This document shows positions 1-12,173 of a stretch of DNA of 64,000 nucleotides, in pieces. Source of the DNA: Gamarada debralockiae (Eukaryota; Ascomycota; Leotiomycetes; Helotiales; Hyphodiscaceae). Below the pieces are notes generated by a model. It saw nothing but the letters and a program-made list of their open reading frames with translations. It ran no database searches and was not told where the DNA came from. Position numbers and translations under genes: made by a program. Position 1 is the first letter of the stretch; the number at the start of each line of letters is the position of its first letter. The stretch covers positions 1 to 64,000 of the forward strand of contig NXFV01000107.1 in NCBI GenBank assembly GCA_002803225.1. The letters run 5' to 3'.

Positions 1-1300
1 GATTCAGACCTCATATCTATAGTACATCAAACAGTCGGTTTACGAACAGTTTACGGACAGATTTTACCGTTATTGGTCGTATTCCTGTTCCTTCAGGATT
101 ATTCCTTCAAGGCCTCCTGACACCTGAACCTAGGCTTGTTACACCATAGATATCACCGTACCTTCTAGGCTTACCAACACACCCAGCCAACAAGAACATA
201 ACTGCGGAGTTTGCACCAGAGATTTATGGCGTTAAGGATCTGGCTGAGGAGTTGAGAAGTGTTCTTTTTGCAGTCGAGAGCTGGTACCTTTCATGGGAAC
301 CTACAAAGACCGCAGCGTCATGTATAGAGGAATGATCAATGTATTCAACAAGGCAATCAGCAGTGTGGAAATGGAGGCGCAGGTAAATGCTTGAGGTGAG
401 ACCTTGGCATCAGCATAGTATAGCGTACTGTTGGCACCTTTGATGTGAGTTTTGTTCTTTGCCTTTTTGCTAGGGCGCGTCATGGGGCCCCATGGTGCCT
501 CAAGTGACCCTTGGAACTGCTCCATGTGTCGATCTGACCCGCGGTGGGGAAGGAGAGGTCAAACCGGCCTATGTGGGCCCCTAAAGCGGTGGTGAACCGT
601 CTTAGCTTTATATATAAGTATATGTGAGCTAATATTACACATACTTAAATATAAACAAACATAACTATATGTATTTCACACGTAAAAAAGTAAGTTATAG
701 AATCCTATATATTACTTTATACTCTTTATATTAAGTACATGTGACTAGATTCGTATGTAAGATAGCTTGAATCCGATTATTTCGAGAGCTCTTGATCTCA
801 GCTCATAAATTCTCGAGTCTTAGGCTCTTTAAGCTCTTTAAGCTCTCTTGATGCCTTGTGCTCGTATTCAGGTTGTTTTAATCTCGCTTATGCCTTGATT
901 AGTAGCTAAGACTCTCTTGATAGACTAGGCTTATCTTAAGCCAAGGAGTAAAACACTCTATTAAAAGCAAGCCACTTAGAGCTTTCCTATCTTGCTGCAA
1001 GTGATATGATTTAGGATTCAAACCCAAGAGTCTAGAAGAAGAAGAAAGAGAGAGAGCTTTGAAAATCAAGCTTAAAATCAGGTTAAACTTAATCATGTGT
1101 GTATTAATTTCTATAGTATAAGATAAAAAAAAGTAAATAGAATATAAAAAAGAAGAGAAGAAATACTTCTATAAGATCGTTTAAAAAGCTAGAGATAAAA
1201 GAGCTTCTATATTAGAGAGCGTGTGTGGATCACGTGCGTTAGCCCTATAATCCACCCGCATATGGTGAACCATAGGTTCTGGTATACTATAGTGGAATGC
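1..1300. other. Gene-poor, partly AT-rich stretch
   Basis: No convincing gene is visible. Positions about 600-1215 are strongly AT-rich, with many TA-rich words and short AGCTCTTTAAGCTC-like repeats near 820-850. That composition suggests repeat DNA decayed by C-to-T mutation. A minus-strand open frame at 301-525 has no recognisable domain and is probably chance or a remnant. Confidence 0.5.
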
Positions 1301-1303
1301 GTG

Positions 1304-1732
1304 TTAAACACATGGTTGCTTGGGTCTAACTTCCCCTCGACCCGGCCCACAGTTCAGACCCATACCGCGGTGCACCGCAAACCACGGCGCACCATGACGC
1401 GCCCTAGTCTTCCTCTCGGACCACTGGGGACCAGCGCGCCAGTCAATCTTTTCTCGAAATATCAATCTTTCAAAGCAGAAGTCACCATAACCCATGTCGT
1501 AGGAAAGCCTCTCGTTCATGACCATGGCGGTGGAGGTTGGGGGTTGGGAGGGATCTTCACCTGTGGGGAAAGCCATGTTGGTGAATATCGGTGGATGGTG
1601 ATCGTTGACGAGAGTTGAAGGATTATATCGCGAAAGGAGTTTCAAATTCGAAGAAGAAATACCGAGGACATTACGTTGTAGAAATTCACTTCGGAAAAAG
1701 CGTGAAATTTGAAGTACCGAAAACCAACGCAT
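1304..1732 (-). pseudogene. Fragment of unknown gene family (G-x-GDFCF-x-RLI motif)
   Basis: A 142-residue open frame with no family I recognise. Its middle, starting at an internal Met (MAFPTGED...), contains LSYDMGYGDFCFERLI. A very similar string, LSYNTGHGDFCFGRLI, can be read on the minus strand near 9.8 kb, so the two are probably related copies. After this motif the frame runs into GC-rich, low-information sequence and no continuation is found. It is probably the 5' part of a truncated gene. Function is unknown. Confidence 0.4.
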
Positions 1733-2124
1733 TTGGCAGTTACTTTGGCAGAAAGAGAAACTCGAATTTGGATTTGGCGGGAAGGTGGCTGGTGTCCCTA
1801 TCTTGAATCAGCAAACTAATTTGAGGAGATCTAGATTTATGAAACCTGCTAGAGTAAGTTCTTTGATTGGTGACATGGAGAGAATAATTCAGATCTTATA
1901 TTGCAATATCTACGGTACAGGTTTCCCATACAGAAAGCTTGAATCAAGGACGTCCCAACCCAGAAACTGCCACGTAACTCCTAGGAACATCCCTCAAACG
2001 TGCTCGTGGTCATTATCTTGGTCATTACCATCATTTTCACTACCTTCGTCTTTATCCTCATTAAAGCTGTCTTCCGAAACTCTATACACAAGTCCTATTC
2101 CTCCTTGGCCGCCATCATATGCGC

Positions 2125-3832
2125 CTATACTCTCCATCCTCTGGCTTCTTCTCTTTCAATGCTTTCCTCCACACTAAACTCGCTTCTGCTGGACGCAGCA
2201 CCTCCTATATCCACTAACTGCACAAACTTTGACCCCTTCCCATTGGGCTTGGTATTATATTCAATAGAATATGACGTCGTGTGCTGGATCCCACTGGCTA
2301 GGTTCTGGGTGATCCGTCCACCCGCAGGCGGTGGTCCTGTAGCGAGTCCCGTACTATGCTCGTAGGAGCTACCAAGAATTTGAGGAAAGAAGAACGTGAG
2401 AAGAACTCGGATAGAAGGCATGCATGCACAGATGACGCCAATGTTTACCTCAACAATGGACCAGTACCCAATAGAGTAGTAATCATCTATCTCATGTTAG
2501 CATTGCTTCTGGTCCCAACACTTTGAGTGAATGATATAACCATACATGTGGGATTAGTGGTATTCCTGAAGTGAACAAGCGACTGTAAGCGTAAAATGCT
2601 GACGGTCGTTACGCTATATTTTGGGTAAATCTATGTTTTAGTTCACGAGTTTTGCTTTGAGAAGGCGAAAGGAGACAGGATGGGGTAGACATACAAGAAG
2701 CCAACACCAAACATGAGACCAACACTGAGTTTCTTCTTCCAATGAAGGTTGAGGTGCCGTATTTGATGTAAAGGCAGACTAAGCATCACAAAATCTATGA
2801 TGATACCGGCGGCAGCAAGAGACCACGCTGGGCCGCTAGGGCTAAAACATTTTCCTGGTGCGCCATCCCATTGCCTCCAGTAATGATCGATTGGCATGCA
2901 CTGAAAGGAGTCTACGCATACAAAGGTTATAGCTGTGAGGACAGAGACAACGATTAGGAACCAGGTTATCCGACGAAGGATTATGCCGGGGAAGATGCGC
3001 AGGTAGAAAAACAGGATTGAGGTTTTGGTGATTATCAAAATAGCTCCGTAGAGTATCTCCGCGAAAAAAAATTGCTGTGTAAACACATGAGCTTGACAGT
3101 CTCCAAGGAGAAAAGGGGAGAGACAAACGTGGAAGAAAATAATTATGTCTTCCAGAGGAATAGCCCATATGTCTTTTCCAAGGCGACCGATAGAAGCTAT
3201 ATAGCTCAAGGCTGTGAATGGTATTAGGAGGGCCTGAGACTTTTAGTAACCACTTAGGGTAGGGGAATGGTAGCACAAACAGCCGTGAAGATAATAGTCC
3301 AATCATCCCACCAAAAACCTCCACCCAGCGACTTGAACCTCGAGAAACACCTCAAGGCTACCGCACTTATAGCAAGTATTCCGCCAGTAGTCCCAAGAAT
3401 CCCAATAACGCGACTGTGATCCCGGGGTTTTATTCCACAAAGAGTTGAGGTGATGTTCTTAGTCGCTTTCCAGCTATTAGCAAAGCTAAGAAGAATGTGC
3501 AAAATGGAGAAGAGGCCATACTAAGTCCTTCGTTGATCGTGCAGCTTCTAAATACGCAGCTTTCGACTTGTTCATTGAGCTTAGTATCGGTACACTGGCA
3601 TGCTATGTCGGTGGCAGCACAGGTCGAATTTGAAAGACCGGAAAGCAGGCAGGTAAGCTAGATGCGGAACGCGGTCAGCATGCTCTTTGATTTGAGGTAT
3701 AAGTTAAAGGAAAGAAGAACAAACTGCACAAGGAGGAAGACTGGCTATCGCAGTTGAAAGTGTCAAGTTGTCGGCTCTCGCCACTGGAAGGATCGCCAGG
3801 AGACAAGTAATGAGACCCAGGATGAGATTCAT
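2125..3832 (-). CDS. CFEM-domain rhodopsin-type (PTH11-like) membrane receptor, six exons
   Basis: A predicted plasma-membrane G-protein-coupled-receptor-like protein. In plant pathogens this family senses surface or host cues. Exon 1 (3832-3725) encodes a signal peptide (MNLILGLITCLLAILP) and the start of a CFEM domain. Exon 2 (3657-3522) completes it with the pattern C-x-C-x-D-x-x-L...C...C-T-x-x-E. Exon 3 starts at 3465 and carries the first membrane segments and WWDDW. The exon from 3211 to 2695 carries LGKDIW and further helices. Exon 2613-2546 encodes VTTVSILRLQSLV, and the last exon (2486-2125) encodes the conserved ICACMPSIRVLL and a polar tail. Introns 3724-3658, 3521-3466, 2694-2614 and 2545-2487 have good GT-AG borders. 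The third intron is uncertain: family length expects the exon to run to about 3257, where no phase-compatible GT exists. A donor at 3276 works but drops seven residues. Confidence 0.82.
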
Positions 3833-5570
3833 TATGTGCTGAACAAACCACCTAAAAGTGACGAGATAATTAACAATCACCGTTATTCACATGGGCGAGG
3901 AGTCGGATTTGGAGTTCTTTCATCAAACTCATTCGATCAATATTGCCAAAACGGCGGCCAGTGGTCCGGGAAGCAATTAAATCGAAAACCGACAGCTTGT
4001 TCTTGCATGCCCTGGGTCCATCCCTTCCCGCATTTGGGACCATTATCAGGTGATGGATAGGGGGTAGTAGGTTTCACAACTTCACGACACTAGCTCCTTA
4101 CGGCATCCCTTTCCGGACGAACTCGAGGCGGCACAAGGAGCCACAAAAAGCGGGGTATATGGTGGCCAACGTGCATGAAACGTGGGGACAAGGTGATAAG
4201 GACGGACTTACATAACCTTTTGGTTTTGGATCCATGTCCCAAAAAGGGGCACAACCTGCGTGGGCTTAGCGAGTCCACTGGTCATGGTTGAACTGCAGAA
4301 AAAGAAGCGTTCTCGAACCATGCTCGGGCCTTCTGGAACTTTCTTAAAAGGTACATGAGCCACCAAACGCACAACAGACCAGCAACGCGGAATTTAGGTC
4401 CTTGCGCGGTATCCAATACAAAAGGCAAATAAGTCCTCTGGCCACTTGCCACTTATCAATTTCAGAATTTGTGGCGTCCCATTCTAGATTGGCAAGGGTC
4501 ACACGCAGCATGTGTGGCGGCGTTTTGCAGGTACCTTACTTACTGTACAGTAGGTATAGACCAGCACGCTTTCTACCCGTCCTAAGGCCCTTGCGTCACC
4601 ACTCCCTACTGTGCTACCTCGCTCTATCAATGCCGTCGCCATTATTTAGTTATTCTGAAGTTTCACTAGAGCATGACCTGCGAATTATAGAGCATATCTT
4701 TTGAAGTTGGAAGAAAGTTTACCTTTCAGTTCAAACCCCTAGGCCGCTCCAAAAGCCGTGCGTCGGAGTGAGGCATTTGTTACGGAGCATTGTTGCGAGT
4801 TAGCGGGAACAAAACGAGTTTTAACCCATGTCCGTGGCGCTTTTGGCGTTTTTGACAACACTTAGAGGGGTTAGCGGGCCCAATGCCAGAGCCAATCACG
4901 AAGCCGGCTCGGGGGGTTCGGCAAAGTGGGGTTAGCGTATCCAACACTCCGCAACATTACAGTTCAGTAGAACGTGGGGTGTTGTAACTCTCCGCGGAAT
5001 ATCCTAAAGAGTACCATATCCCTTGTTATAGCCTGAAACGACTTTACTATTTTAGGATTGATTTCACGCGTGTCACGTATGCCGGCGAAGGAACAACGAA
5101 AAGGCCGCAACTTGATATTTGAATGGCAAATAACTGGCAAGCAATATGATTCAATCCAAGAAATTTCAAACAAAAAAGTTTATATTGCAAGGAAAGATAA
5201 GCAATGAGGATCAAGGATCTCTGACATGAGTTTCAGAAAAGCTCCGGGTCAGGTGCGCTAATCTCTCCCGCTGCACTAGACTATTATGTACGACCTGGGA
5301 CTTCCTCCTGGAAGTTCAGAAGAAGCAAGTAACTATCCGCGGACCCGGCCAAGCCCCGGAGGAAAGCAAAATACCAATGCTGAATGAAAGATTCCGTGTC
5401 TAAGCACTGTGCTCCTCTCCGTCTAAGTGTTTTCTGCATGTTGGTTGAATGAATTCATTGAGATAAAAGCGGATGATAGGTCCAAGGAGTTTAAGAGTCA
5501 GTTTTCGAGTAAGTTTTCACCATTGGGGAATCGCAAAAGTACGTACCAGAGCGTTGAAGAAAGTCCATGG
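3833..5570. other. Intergenic, no gene recognised
   Basis: Only short open frames without domain features or consistent splice signals are present on either strand (for example 4402-4704 plus and 4964-5173 minus). I see no repeat arms or RNA genes. Confidence 0.5.
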
Positions 5571-6010
5571 TTAATTGTTGAACCATTGCCGAATATTCAC
5601 TGAAACGGAGGAAGGAGATGTTTCGAAATTTCCAAAATTTCGAAGGCAACGCCTCATCTCCTCCTCAAATGCCGCTGCTGTCCTTGAGCTTCTAAGGACG
5701 TCGTGATCCCAGCCTGGAACTAAATACTTGTCCATCTCCGTTGGCTGGGGACGGAGTGTATCAGACATCCATGAGTGTTTGATCTTGGGATAATGGAGAG
5801 CATATAGCTTTTCTTGATATTCTTCTGCTTTCTTATCATCGTCATCATTGCCAAATAGCCTTTGGTCGACTGAAACTTAGCCCTCTGCTGATTTGAAGCT
5901 TTGTTGACCTTCATCTTCTGAAACACAGCCAAGTTCTCTCCAGACGAGAATGCAATAATGTCGATCACTCTTCTGGGTAGCAAGGAAGATTGTAAGTGAT
6001 CTAGTTCCAA
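5571..6010 (-). pseudogene. Remnant of unknown gene family, copy A (SDTLRPQPTEM motif)
   Basis: Two overlapping minus-strand frames make sense only if joined by a frameshift. The upstream part reads SGENLAVFQKMKVNKASNQQ. The downstream part contains GNDDDDKKAEEYQEKLYALHY, then WMSDTLRPQPTEMDKYL and a C-terminal RNFGNF. The block closely parallels a segment near 8.6-8.8 kb (MGDDDERDRYRDAFKQHY, then MPDTLRHEPTEMENYL), so these are paralogous pieces. I do not recognise the family. The frame break and the absence of upstream exons suggest decay, although an unseen intron is possible. Confidence 0.45.
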
Positions 6011-8280
6011 TATCGTAGCAATATCGTGATATTAGCTAGGAAATCGGAGTCAATTCAGTTCTAGTTGAGAGCCACGTTGCTACATTGTGGACGTTACATA
6101 GTGAGGCGTCAAGTTATTGAATACAAGTGTTTAAGCGAGCTGCAATTCCGACAGTCCAATTTAGTGAACGATAATGGGAAAGAAACTCCCATGTTTGCTC
6201 ATAAGAAATGAATTATTGGAAAGTTATTCTTTTACCTTCAAATTCCGATCATCGACACTCTTGTCAAGATTTTGGATCAACGGCACTCCCAGGGTCCCAG
6301 GAAGGATGGAGTTTCAAACACTCACTTGTTCCTAATGATTAATAAATCACTGGACATTACTCAAACACAGGACTAAGATGATTGCAATTTTTGACTCGCT
6401 GAAATTAACTCCATGAATGGGAATCTTTCGTCACAGCTAGTGCTTCCTGGAAAGTTCCATCTACACTTCTGAAAAGTGCAGAGGGCTTCCCGATTGCCCT
6501 GCAACTGCACATATACATTTGTGTGACATCTTGGTCTGCAATCTCCCGCAACGCAGCTCCTTACTCTTCAGGGCAGGAGCAGGAGCGCGAGCTGCCTCGT
6601 TGCTGACAGTTGAGAGCTGAAATATTTATCTCGGTTTGTTGGCAGAATCGGAGCGTGTCGGGCATTATGAACTCTCTTATCTTCGGGAAGTAATCCTGCT
6701 CCAGCTTATGAGAGCGCTCGGATTTTTCTGGATTCTTATCCTATCCGTATCCCAATCTTCAAGCTCAAAACTGTTGGCAGGTCTAAAAGGTACGGTGATA
6801 TCTGAACGATTCTGAGAGGTCGTATATACTAGACCTTCTGTAAGACTGAGAGTATCGGGGTAGCCGCCGGTCAGGCCGAATAGCTATAGTCAGGAATAGT
6901 AGATATAAGGAGTAGGTTGAGCCTTGTAGAGAAGATGGTACGAATTGGAGATTTTTAAGCCTATTTGGGACTAGCGTCATATGCACCACAGTATCAGGGT
7001 ACTCATAATAACAAAACCAGCCCCAGTCTAACTTAAATCTTTCTCTACTCTCAGCTTTGGGAATACTGCAAGGTAGCTCAAGTTCCCTGACCTTGCGACA
7101 GCTGCATGATTTCTTTTTTGGCCCCACCCTTGTAGATGCTTCAAACACAATATTGCTGAAAGTTATTCAATGCAGCAAATAAACCTTAAATTACTATAGC
7201 CCGCGTAAGAGTATGGAAGTTCAGACTTAGACGTTTCAGGCCTTTGTGGAGCCTTGCCCTCTCTGTAAGAAGAGGAAGAAGCTGACTTTCCTGCCATATT
7301 TCTTCGCAAACAACGAATGCCCTTCCCCAGAACGCATCCTAACTCTGGTCTAAACGACCCACTCACGTTTGAAACTGCCTGACAAACTCAATCATTGACC
7401 AGTCCTTAGGCCTTAAAGACAAAGACTTTCGGATCGTTCGCATCCTTGCAGGGGCCGTGACTTCGTAATGGCCGTTTCCTTACCGTGTTCTATGAGGATG
7501 TGGTAGTTTGGCATCAAAATGAGACCATTTATCTTTGAGAAATTTCGCCTGTGCTGCCTGTAGGTCCTGAGATAGCGGCTCCAACTTGACTCTTGATCTC
7601 CAATGCCTTCAAGCTAGCTGGGTATCTCAATTGGTGCTTGATGTACAAGGCAGTTTTCGTAGTGACCACTATATTCCTCATTAACACGTAGAGAAGGATA
7701 CCAGTAAGGACTTTAAGCTTGATGTAGCTAGTGCCATCCACGTGGTGATGATCATAGAAAGGGCCAAGGAGGCGGCGAAATATGCTTTGCGAATCTCGAT
7801 CGGAAGCGCGAAAAACAGAAACAAGCCTATCCTAATTAATATGTTAGCAAGAAGTCATTGAACTAAGAACGCGATCTTAACTTGCCTCCAAGTCTGAAGA
7901 GGCGAAAGCACTTGCCTTGCCTATTGACTGGCTTTCAAAAATCTCCTCCATTTCAGCGAATCAAGAATTGCAATCATTCTAAGTCTTCTCTAGTGATATC
8001 CGGGCTCTGTGAAGTAGAATGAGTGATTGAAGTTCGTGCCTTCTTAGAATCTACCTGACCTTCTGAATGAGCGATAAGAACCCCTAATCAATAAAAATGG
8101 AAAGCCAACTTGTAAGCTCTCAATCCCAATTCCCGACGAGTGAATATAATAGATTATGAAACCATGTAATGGAGTCGTAGCTAGCTGCCATGTCCGAACT
8201 TGTTTTCAGGGCCTTCTCACTTCTCTCATCAACACAACGAAGCACAAACAACGCGCCAACTCCTTATCTCAATCACCAAG
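6011..8280. other. Intergenic, no gene recognised
   Basis: Several short minus-strand open frames occur (6783-7148, 7163-7366, 7529-7741). None has a recognisable domain, signal peptide or linking intron. They may be further relics of the decayed family seen on either side, but I cannot support that. Confidence 0.45.
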
Positions 8281-8445
8281 ATGAGTTTAACGAATGCGAG
8301 TAAAGGTAAGTTCATCACGTCCTTCATCTTCATGAGCTGGAGTCCCTTGGCTTGATGACCTTCGCGCTAACACATCACAGTACTCGTTCAGTCCCTGTTA
8401 CTCCCTGCCAAGGATCCTTCCTGCCAGTTCCAGCAGCATCTCTGA
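8281..8445 (+). CDS. Possible very short two-exon gene (29 aa) or truncated gene start
   Basis: An ATG in good context (CACCAAG before ATG) opens an 8-codon exon ending in a GTAAGT donor at 8306. A textbook branch site GCTAAC and acceptor CATCACAG lead to a second exon at 8381, which continues in frame for 20 codons (VLVQSLLLPAKDPSCQFQQH...) to TGA at 8443. The splice signals are unusually good for chance. The product is only 29 residues and unknown, so this may be the preserved 5' end of a gene whose remainder is lost. Confidence 0.3.
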
Positions 8446-8538
8446 CGACATGGTCCGTGGGCAACTTCCAATGATCTTCCAAGTGTGAATATGTATGCCC
8501 CACCAGCAGTTCGTTTCCTTGAGCAGCAAGCAAGAGTA

Positions 8539-10125
8539 TCACATAACTGAACAGCCTGGTCCACCAGAATTTTGCTCACCAGTGTCTTCCACAGCAGGTG
8601 TAAGTTTAGGCTGTTCAGCAACCGGTCGAGAGCTCAAATAGTTCTCCATTTCAGTTGGCTCATGGCGGAGAGTATCGGGCATGAGAAAGTCCTCGATGAT
8701 TGGAGAGTAGTGTTGTTTGAACGCGTCTCTATACCGGTCCCGTTCATCATCGTCGCCCATCCAGCTTAGCATTTCGATGTATCTAGACTGAGGTGGAAGC
8801 GCTTGTAGACCTTGAGATCCCGCAAGATGGACAGGTATTCTTTCCTTGTTGCCATGCCAATGCAATCAGATCTGTTTCTTGACAGCCGAGGGAGGGTATG
8901 AACTGCTCCAGCTTTAACTTGGTAGACATATACCGGATACAGGCCACGAATTGTTCCTCCGAACTTGGCCAAAGCTCGTCGTCCTGAAAATCCAGACTAA
9001 GAACTTTTAGATCGCAGTGAATTGTGGGCCTTTCTTCGAGGAACGGAACGATTTGATATAAATTTCTGGGTCTTTCGCAGCTGACATAGCCTCTTCCCCA
9101 AAACCACATCGGCCAAGCTCGTGTCTGAATTGAGTACTGACGTGAGAAAGCTCTCGGGCAAACTCGTTCATGAATCTATTAGAACACTTCCACCAATATT
9201 TATCATCATATCGTTCCATTACAGGACGAGCAAGTATTTTATAAAGGCCCGTTCCATCAAATGTTCGATGATGATGAGGTAGTTGAGCATGTCAGTACTC
9301 ACGCTTGTCATTCTCTTAGTCTCAGCAGCCTGTCGCTCTTCTAGAGAAGGAACTCTTGGGGTTCCGGCAGGAATAATGGCCGCAAATACACTTGCTTGAC
9401 GAGCTCGTTCTGCAACGTAATCTTCGTAGTTTTCATGGTATTGCTCGTCCAGAGATATAACTGACTTCCAGGAACTCAAGTTGATTTGGATGAATGAATC
9501 TCGGCCGTTTTGTTAATAGGTCTTGTAGAAAATTCCACAGGAATGATTGTTGAAGAAAGGGTCGATCCGAGACGCAGTATTTTCTTTCGACTTTCAATCG
9601 GAAGTTTGAAGAAGGGAAAGGGGCCAGATCTATAGCTACTGTTAATTAAAAACTTCTAAATAGTTTACCATGAACGTACCTTTGGAAATCTCCAAGCTCC
9701 TCGAATCGGACATGTTCGGTTCGAAATCATGAATAGGGAAAAGGTCATTCTTGCGTCCGATCAGTCGACCGAAGCAGAAATCGCCATGGCCAGTATTGTA
9801 GGAGAGTGTTCAGGGTGATAGAGTGATGGCAGAGGCTATTTGATGTTCTAAGAGCTCTTGCCCATGAAAGGGATAAGTAGAGGAGGATTCGATTCTGGTG
9901 ATGGCCTTTGAAAGCGTTGAGGCGGAGTCGGACTTCGACGTCGAGAATGAACTCAAGTTGGTGGACAAGCCTTGGCATTATTTGGGGGATTTCAGAAGTT
10001 GACAATGCATCTTGAACTGCACCAACTGACTGGGAGTTTGAGGTGGAGGTTGAAGAGGTGTTGGGGTTGAAGAGCCTATGGAAACAGGTCAGTATAAAGG
10101 TGATGAGACGAAGGAACGTGAACAC
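8539..10125 (-). pseudogene. Decayed gene of unknown family, copy B, multiple frameshifts
   Basis: Minus-strand pieces in changing frames line up head to tail. Near 9.8 kb is LSYNTGHGDFCFGRLIGRKN, interrupted upstream by a stop. At 9479-9219 is a segment with SVISLDEQYHENYEDYVAER. At 9219-9007 is ERYDDKYWWKCSNRFMNEF, at 9109-8783 is LDFQDDELWPSSEEQFVACI, and at 8865-8539 is RYIEMLSWMGDDDERDRYRD followed by PDTLRHEPTEMENYL. Some joins could be introns, but near 8850 the sense moves among three frames within a few codons, which argues for frameshifts. The family is unknown to me. It is related to the fragments at 1.4 kb and 5.7 kb. Confidence 0.5.
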
Positions 10126-10129
10126 GAGG

Positions 10130-12173
10130 AGATTCTCGAGTCCAGGGGAACTTGTCTTGCAATAAGGTCACGTGATGGAAGAGAAGACAGGAATAAGGAG
10201 TGATCAAGTTGGATTATTAGGTTGCAAAGATACTGAAGATACTAATGAACAAACCATGTACAGTAGTCTGCACTTATAGACAGGGATCTCTCTATTACTC
10301 ATAGAACACGTCACACCGATTACTCATTCCAACATAGCGCTATGACTGCTGATCGATTTATCTGTTTTGGCCTCGGAAGAACTCATCTTGGCCGTGGTTG
10401 TGTTTGCTTTGTGCTTTGTCTTGTGGTGTTGTTCGAAAGGGAAGGTGGAGAGCTCAGAAATGAGGCTCTTAAGTAGAAGTTCTCAAGCGAATTCAGATTC
10501 ATTCAACTCTGGAGACCGATGCGAAGTGGATTCTGTTTCATTCTTGACCAAAATTCAAATTGAAAGAGTGCCTAAGAAAGCTTTGGCCGAATGGCTATCT
10601 AAGCCTGGACATCAGAAGCAAACCTTTTCAGATTTGCAATTAGCCATACTTTCATGAAACTTGAAACTTTGAAGCAGTGGGAGGAGCGTTGAAAATGGCA
10701 GCAAGGGAGAAATTGACAATTGATATCAGCGGGTTGTACGAAGTTGGTAAAATTAAATGAAAAGCGATTGTTTACAATGACAGAGCTAATGAGTGCCTCT
10801 GGCGGATCTAGTACCTGGACTCATAGGTGGTCGACAAATCTTTCTCCTTGCACCGTTGAAGCCAAATAATATCGACACAAAATGAAGCTTAATGCTCTTT
10901 GAGACATGGCTGATTCGCTTATGCTTGCGCTGGGGAAGGAATCGCACACCCCGCATTGCCAACCTCGCTTGGAAACGATGGGCATGTCTCATTTTGCGAA
11001 TGGCTCCAGAATTCGCGTCGCCATAGGTTGCAAAACACGTGAAATACGGGTGGGCTTGAAACGGTCCTAAAAGCACCAACATTGGCTAATTCATCCATAC
11101 TCAATTGGCCGAGTCAAAACGACGTATCACAATCGCGTCGTCCACAAAGTTATCCCAGGACTGTTGTATTTGCATTGCGCTTGGACTCAAGAGTTCGGAA
11201 GACTTCCGGTAATATGGATTTGGTATAACTTTGAGCAAAGTAAGTTAGCACAAAAAGGAAAGATGATATCACCTAGTCAGCCGCGGCGTACAATATATGC
11301 TAAATGTCCCAAGGCTGGGCTATCTTGTCCACATAATCACCCAAGAGACATTGATGAATCAGAAATCCGGCAATGCCAGCAGGTACCGGACAAGACCCGT
11401 TCCCGAATTCTCCAGAGAAACAGGTTGCGCTGACTCCCTTCTGATATCAATTGCATACCTTGGTCAAACCCAGGTGCCGGGTTGCGAAGCAACGCTTTCA
11501 TCGCGAATCACTCCCTGGCCATCCCAACATGACTGCTGTAATTGGATAGCCAGATTCATTTCAAACGTAATAAGATCCGCCTGGACATAAGATTTGCCAA
11601 GATTGCGTGATGCTTGCATAAGCCTGGGGCAAAGGTGCTGAGGTGCTGAGATCTCTTTGAAGGGGCGGTAGAACCCCAGCTCAAGAAAATCCAGATCATG
11701 ATCTTGCGCAATAAAACTTCAAAAGAGCCTCAGCTATTGAACTGGTGTCTGGGAAAAATCCAAAGACAGGTTCTTCCGAGATGGTCCCAGAATGCAGGAG
11801 GATAGAAAGCAAGCATGAGCAAGAATATGATTCCCCAAACCCATGGTCGAGATGAGACGAATGTCCCGTCGGGAATTTCCACATTGCTTGAGAGTTGCTG
11901 CTGATCCGTACTCGTATCTCTCGTTTTGTGGTAACACGGTGGTGAGCAACTCAGCTTTCAATCAAGTTCTTCAATGACAACTAAGAAGCATTTGATGATC
12001 GGTCCAAAGAAAAGATGAAAGGAACCTCAACAACTCGTGCCTGATCTTGGCGCTGCAGCCTCATATCCAAGGCAACAGGCTGCAGGGACCACATTAGCGA
12101 TTTTGATAACACCTCCACCAAAATTCAAGAGCTCCCAAAGCTTCGCAGAATATCACCCCACAACACCGCAATC
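10130..12173. other. Intergenic, no gene recognised
   Basis: A plus-strand frame at 10367-10657 begins with a hydrophobic helix (LILAVVVFALCFVLWCC) and could encode a small membrane protein. It lacks an ATG at its start, and no upstream exon is evident. The other open frames look like chance. No RNA genes or repeats were seen. Confidence 0.45.

Noticed and set aside
2000..2365. Plus-strand frame with hydrophobic start
   Set aside because: Overlaps the last exon of the CFEM receptor on the other strand, which has clear conserved motifs.
10367..10657. Small membrane protein gene
   Set aside because: A plausible hydrophobic helix, but the frame begins with TTG, has no upstream exon and no family; not supported enough to call.
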